Source: Gammaproteobacteria bacterium
GTDB lineage: Bacteria; Pseudomonadota; Gammaproteobacteria; Pseudomonadales; Cellvibrionaceae
Assembly: GCA_021151835.1 (NCBI GenBank)
Contig: JAGKWO010000057.1
Coordinates: 1 to 26,945, forward strand
Direction of reading: 5' to 3'
Length of the DNA: 26,945 bases
Part shown: positions 23,079 to 26,945 of the stretch, in pieces
Layout of the letters: every line of letters starts with the position of its first letter
How positions within the stretch are numbered: position 1 is the first letter of the stretch
Notes under the pieces: generated by a model
Told to the model about the DNA's origin: nothing
Database searches by the model: none
The model's input: only the letters and a program-made list of their open reading frames with translations
Translations under genes and position numbers: made by a program

Positions 23079-25178
23079 ATGAATACCGCAAAATCTACTA
23101 ACAAAAATTTTTATGGTGTTAAACAATCAATGGACGCTACATCCAATATTTCCTGTGCTTTTCAAGTACACGTGTTGGCAATTGCTCTCGCGTGTTTTTC
23201 TTCAGCAAGTTTTGCAACCCAGGGTGTTAATTACGTCACACCTCCGAAATACCAAACGATGGATAAATACAATGTCAATGTTGCAGGTAACCAGCTATCT
23301 CCTAGCATTGAAACAGTTTCTATTGGTGGTGAGTTGGGGTTAAGTCATAGCATCACGGCGAGGGGGAATTATTTTGATCTTTCCCCCGGCGGTTATGGGT
23401 ACCACGACAAATACGCAGGCGGCATTAAATTTACGCAACTCGGAACAAACAAATCTCCCGGCGGTTATCCTGATGTTCCTGGGACAGAGGGTCAGGCAAC
23501 TGTTATGCGAGCCTCGTTTTTGGGGCAGCAAGCGGACTTTATGGCCATTAAAAATGATGGTACTTATTTATGGTACTACTATGACGGCACGGATTACTAT
23601 TACAAAGCGGTAGGTGATCAACGCCATACCTTGGAGCGCAGAACAGATGGTTTTGTGTGGACGCAGCCCGACGGAACCGAGGTTTTTCTTTCAACAGAGA
23701 ACATAACTAATAAGGCATTTGCACATACAAACTTTGCCGTACAAAAAATAGTTTACCCTAATGGATTCACTATTTATGTCAATCTCGGCAGCTTCGTTGG
23801 TGTTACTACCAATACCGGATTCGCACTGAGATACGATTACGATTCAACAGACCCAGGGCTGGATGCATCAAAGCAGAACCGCTCTTTTCCTAGTGGCAAC
23901 AACGTACCCGCTGTTAGTTCTGCCTTTCGACAGGCACATCCAAGATATATTCGTGCAATTAATACAGCGATAGAGCCAGTGCTGGAGTCTTGCAATATAT
24001 CTACCGGTGCACCATGCACCTGGCCTACGGCAACCTTCACCTGGCCTGGTGGTATGCCCCGCGCCATGTTTATCGATAAAAGCACTTTTTCTGTGACTAA
24101 CGCCGCGGGTGTTAAAACAGACTTGATATACGAAGCTCAAGACGCAGGAATACCGACTGACCCTACAATTCCTAGCAACACCCCCTGGAAATTAGTTGCG
24201 CCCAGGCTAGTCGAAATAAAATCGGCGGGGGCCACAGCATCAACGGCGTTTTATACCTACAGGAATAAAAATCCTAAGGTCACAACTTATGGTGGTGAAG
24301 GTTTCCCTGTCACCACTTACGCGAACTATAACGATGATAGTTTGTTACCGGGAATATTAACCTCGGCAACGGGAATGCAAGGCCCGCAAGGCTATAGCGA
24401 GGGTGATTTGCGTGAATATCACGGGAAAACTTATAGTGGGGCCGACGTTGTGGTAGATCAGTACACAACCAGCCCGGTTGGCATTCTTGAACGAGTTATC
24501 GACTACAAAGGTGGCCGTGTTATTTTGTTTGAGCTTAATTACCGAAATTTTGTGACAAAAGAAACATTCGGCTGGGATACCAGTAAATGGGCGCCTGATA
24601 AAGTGTACGAGTACGATGCTCGTGGAAATGTAAATAAAATTACTCAAGGGCCTGGATTTTCTTCAGCGAGTTATCCTGCAATATGTACCAATCGTAAAAC
24701 TTGCAACCAACCGGAATGGGTCAAAGATCCAAATGGTAATCAAACGAACTACACCTATCACCAGCTCTCGGGCCAGGTAGAAACCGTTACGTTGCCAGCC
24801 AATAAAAATGGCAAGCGCGCACAAACACGCTATGAATATACGCCCCTGCAAGCGACTTATTTTTCTGCCTCTGGCACAACAACAGGTACGCCTATTTATT
24901 TAAAAACTGCCGAAAAATACTGCATGAATGGGAATTTCAACGGAACAGGTAATGGCAACAGTGTTTTCAGCGGAACGTGTGAGCTAGGCGCAAACGATGA
25001 AGTAGTTACAAGTTATGAATATGACACGACTAGAAACCTGCGCTTAAAAAGTAAAACAGTGACCGCTGTAAATACGGCTAACGTACAAACAGTGAAACGT
25101 ACCTGTTACCAATACGATATTTACAACAATCTTATTGGTGAAACACAACCCAACGCCAATCCAGCCAGCTGCAACTAA
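23079..25178 (+). CDS. exported Rhs/YD-repeat protein, N-terminal-type part
   Basis: The 699-residue precursor has a long N-terminal signal (hydrophobic VLAIALACFSSASFA near residue 40). The body has the strand pattern of the region before the Rhs repeats (RRTDGFVWTQPDGTEVFL, PNGFTIYVNLG, RYDYDSTDPG). YD-type units become visible late: YEYDARGNVNKITQG, WVKDPNGNQTNYTYH, TSYEYDTTRNLRLKS and YQYDIYNNLIGETQP. It ends there without the Rhs core. GAGGG at 23067-23071 supports the ATG at 23079; an earlier in-frame ATG at 23064 overlaps the stop of the previous gene. The next gene follows after 18 bases and looks like the missing continuation with its own signal peptide. Confidence 0.78.
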   Translation: MNTAKSTNKNFYGVKQSMDATSNISCAFQVHVLAIALACFSSASFATQGVNYVTPPKYQTMDKYNVNVAGNQLSPSIETVSIGGELGLSHSITARGNYFDLSPGGYGYHDKYAGGIKFTQLGTNKSPGGYPDVPGTEGQATVMRASFLGQQADFMAIKNDGTYLWYYYDGTDYYYKAVGDQRHTLERRTDGFVWTQPDGTEVFLSTENITNKAFAHTNFAVQKIVYPNGFTIYVNLGSFVGVTTNTGFALRYDYDSTDPGLDASKQNRSFPSGNNVPAVSSAFRQAHPRYIRAINTAIEPVLESCNISTGAPCTWPTATFTWPGGMPRAMFIDKSTFSVTNAAGVKTDLIYEAQDAGIPTDPTIPSNTPWKLVAPRLVEIKSAGATASTAFYTYRNKNPKVTTYGGEGFPVTTYANYNDDSLLPGILTSATGMQGPQGYSEGDLREYHGKTYSGADVVVDQYTTSPVGILERVIDYKGGRVILFELNYRNFVTKETFGWDTSKWAPDKVYEYDARGNVNKITQGPGFSSASYPAICTNRKTCNQPEWVKDPNGNQTNYTYHQLSGQVETVTLPANKNGKRAQTRYEYTPLQATYFSASGTTTGTPIYLKTAEKYCMNGNFNGTGNGNSVFSGTCELGANDEVVTSYEYDTTRNLRLKSKTVTAVNTANVQTVKRTCYQYDIYNNLIGETQPNANPASCN

Positions 25179-25196
25179 GTTCAGGGAAGAGATGAC

Positions 25197-26945
25197 ATGA
25201 AAAATATTTTTTCGACCAAACAATCGGTTAACGGACTTTGCTTTGCACTGGGTATTTTCGCAAGCGTTACTATTTTTGCAGCACAGCAAGAACAAGCCTA
25301 TATGAATGCCAAGCGATACGATGTTGCCGGTAGAGTAACCGGAACAATATCGCCAGATCCTGACAGCAATGGAACCTTGCGGCTCCTGGCGACCCGCAAT
25401 ACTTATAACGCAACAACCGGGTTGCTCGAAAGCGTAGAAAACGGCGAGCTTGCCAATTGGGCAGACGAAAACACCTCACCCGGTGACTGGACGGGCTTCA
25501 CTGTTTATAGCAGCCAATCGTTCACCTATGATAGCTATGGCCGCAAAACCACCGTTACGATTAAAGATAAAAGCGGCACGCCTGTCAGCCTTACCCAAAC
25601 CAATTATGACACCAAAAATCGGGTAAATTGCGTTGCGGTTCGGATGAAAACCACAACCTTCAACGCACCGGAGTCATTGCCAGATGCGTGCCTGGTAGAG
25701 GATAAAAATGCGAGTAATGTAGACCGTATTACGCAATATACCTACAACGATTTCGATCAAATCGATACCGAGAAGCGTGCTGTAGATACTCCAATAGCAC
25801 AAACCTATGTCACAAATGGATACACAGGCCGCAATTTGACGAGCCAGACTGATGCAAATGGGAACCGCACGGAGTTACGTTACGACACCAATTTCCGTTT
25901 GGTGAAAATGGTTTATCCCTCGCCAACAACCAAAAATGCGGTAAATGAAAACGATTTTGTTGAATTCAGTAACTTTGATGCAAACGGAAATCCCCAAAAC
26001 CAGCGTAAGCGTAACTCCCAGGGAACTGGTGAGCTGATTACCCTGGCTTATGACAACAACAACCGGGTCATCCTCAAAAGCTATACCAATACCGTCAAGC
26101 AAAAGAATGTGTCCTACAACTACGATCTGCGCGGTCTGTTGTTGTCTGCCCGGTTTGGTTCAGATGCGGGGCAGGGAATTACTACCACCTACGATGGTTT
26201 TGGCAATGTCGCCACGAGCACAAACAACATGAGTGGCGCTAACCGTAGCGTAAGTTATGGGTATGACCTTAATAACAATCGCACCTCCATAACCCATCCG
26301 GATGGAACGGTATTTACTTACGCATTTGATGGTTTGAATCGTGTTAATCGCATCAATGAAGGCGCGTCCACTACGTTACTCAGCGTCAATTATTCAATTG
26401 ATGGTCGCCGTAAAAATATTGCCCGTACCGGTGGAGCTACAACGATCTATGGTTTAACCAGCGATAACTACTCACGTGACAACGGCGTGCACCTGAAAAC
26501 CTTCACCCAGAATTTCACTGGCACTGCCAACGATCTCACGACCCGATTCACCTTCACCGCCTCAAACCAGATTGAAACCCTGACTAAAGACAATAGCTTG
26601 TATTACTATCAGGGCAACGATAACCGCATTGGTACGTATGTTCCCAACGGATTAAATCAATACACTCACATCGCAGGCCAGCCATTGGGTTATGACGGCC
26701 AGGCCAACCTGACCAATGACGGTACGCAGACCTATACCTACGATGCCGAAAATCGATTGCTTACTACCGGCGGTACCACTACAAGTAGCTTTGTATACGA
26801 CCCTAACGGCCGCCTGTTCCAAAGCACCATCGGCGGCACGGTTACGCAGTATCTTTACGATGGCGATGCGTTAATTGGCGAATACAACAGCAGCGGAACC
26901 CTGCAACGTCGTTATGTGCATGGTGACCAGGTAGATGAGCCGTTG
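25197..26945 (+). CDS. exported Rhs/YD-repeat protein, C-terminal-type part (runs off the window)
   Basis: The frame is open for 583 codons from the ATG at 25197 to the window edge with no stop. GGGAAG lies upstream. A signal peptide (GLCFALGIFASVTIFAA) is followed by many YD units: QSFTYDSYGRKTTVTI, NGYTGRNLTSQTDANGNRTELRYD, ITTTYDGFGNVATS, YGYDLNNNRTSITHPDG, FTYAFDGLNRV, TYTYDAENRLLTTGG and SFVYDPNGRLFQS. The last residues (YLYDGDALIGEY..RRYVHGDQVDEPL) are the start of the Rhs-associated core, so the core, its cleavage site and any C-terminal toxin lie beyond the window. Rhs repeats form a shell that encloses the toxin. A typical Rhs protein would carry this and the previous gene's part in one chain. 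Confidence 0.85.
   Translation, partial: MKNIFSTKQSVNGLCFALGIFASVTIFAAQQEQAYMNAKRYDVAGRVTGTISPDPDSNGTLRLLATRNTYNATTGLLESVENGELANWADENTSPGDWTGFTVYSSQSFTYDSYGRKTTVTIKDKSGTPVSLTQTNYDTKNRVNCVAVRMKTTTFNAPESLPDACLVEDKNASNVDRITQYTYNDFDQIDTEKRAVDTPIAQTYVTNGYTGRNLTSQTDANGNRTELRYDTNFRLVKMVYPSPTTKNAVNENDFVEFSNFDANGNPQNQRKRNSQGTGELITLAYDNNNRVILKSYTNTVKQKNVSYNYDLRGLLLSARFGSDAGQGITTTYDGFGNVATSTNNMSGANRSVSYGYDLNNNRTSITHPDGTVFTYAFDGLNRVNRINEGASTTLLSVNYSIDGRRKNIARTGGATTIYGLTSDNYSRDNGVHLKTFTQNFTGTANDLTTRFTFTASNQIETLTKDNSLYYYQGNDNRIGTYVPNGLNQYTHIAGQPLGYDGQANLTNDGTQTYTYDAENRLLTTGGTTTSSFVYDPNGRLFQSTIGGTVTQYLYDGDALIGEYNSSGTLQRRYVHGDQVDEPL

Noticed and set aside
1..26945. CRISPR array, tRNA or rRNA genes, insertion sequences, integrases
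   Set aside because: I saw no regularly spaced repeats, no cloverleaf-like sequence, no rRNA-like stretch and no transposase or integrase motifs.

Overview
The window looks like chromosomal DNA of a plant-polysaccharide-degrading gammaproteobacterium, most likely Cellvibrio or a close relative (Cellvibrionaceae). This rests on the mix of Pseudomonas-like housekeeping genes (tmk, holB, pilZ, tatD, lpxH, ppiB, miaE, rluA) with a secreted family 9 glycoside hydrolase, a PEP-CTERM protein and YD/Rhs-repeat proteins. It is inferred from protein families only; no rRNA or other taxonomic marker is present.

Layout. 1-429: non-coding apart from one doubtful 15-codon ORF. 430-2635: an SMP-30-like lipoprotein, then a closely spaced DUF1289 protein and miaE. 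2687-3277 (minus): a PEP-CTERM protein with an operator-like region upstream that it shares with the divergent GH9 gene (3560-6031). 6246-8239: a membrane protein and a short-chain dehydrogenase on the minus strand, divergent from a TetR regulator; between them lies a near-textbook double operator. 8624-9061: a LiaF-like membrane protein. 9143-10363 (minus): ppiB-lpxH. 10494-15626: tmk, holB, pilZ and tatD on the plus strand, interrupted between tmk and holB by two minus-strand genes (a TraF_2-type outer-membrane protein and rluA). 15741-16364: a dimeric all-alpha dUTPase.

16507-18945 is a compact three-gene accessory module: a thiolase-fold protein that seems to have lost its catalytic residues, an AHH-type HNH/Endo VII nuclease, and an Imm11 (DUF1629)-type protein. 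I read it as a cargo/adaptor-toxin-immunity unit of the type VI secretion kind, although no VgrG, PAAR or structural gene is in the window. It ends tail-to-tail with a YkgJ-type cysteine-cluster gene, followed by a lipoamide-dehydrogenase-family flavoprotein.

21226-21853 is a broken malate dehydrogenase gene. Its promoter, ribosome site and first 12 codons are intact, but about 117 codons including the mobile loop are missing and the rest continues in another reading frame. Its terminator runs straight into six perfect copies of an 8-base repeat (GTTTTTTT). After that come three consecutive genes for exported YD/Rhs-type proteins (22030 to the window end). The last is cut by the window edge just as the Rhs-associated core begins, so any C-terminal toxin lies outside.

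The most interesting items are the pseudo-ketosynthase/AHH nuclease/Imm11 module, the split and separately exported Rhs proteins next to a phase-variation-like repeat, the deleted mdh, and the TetR double operator.
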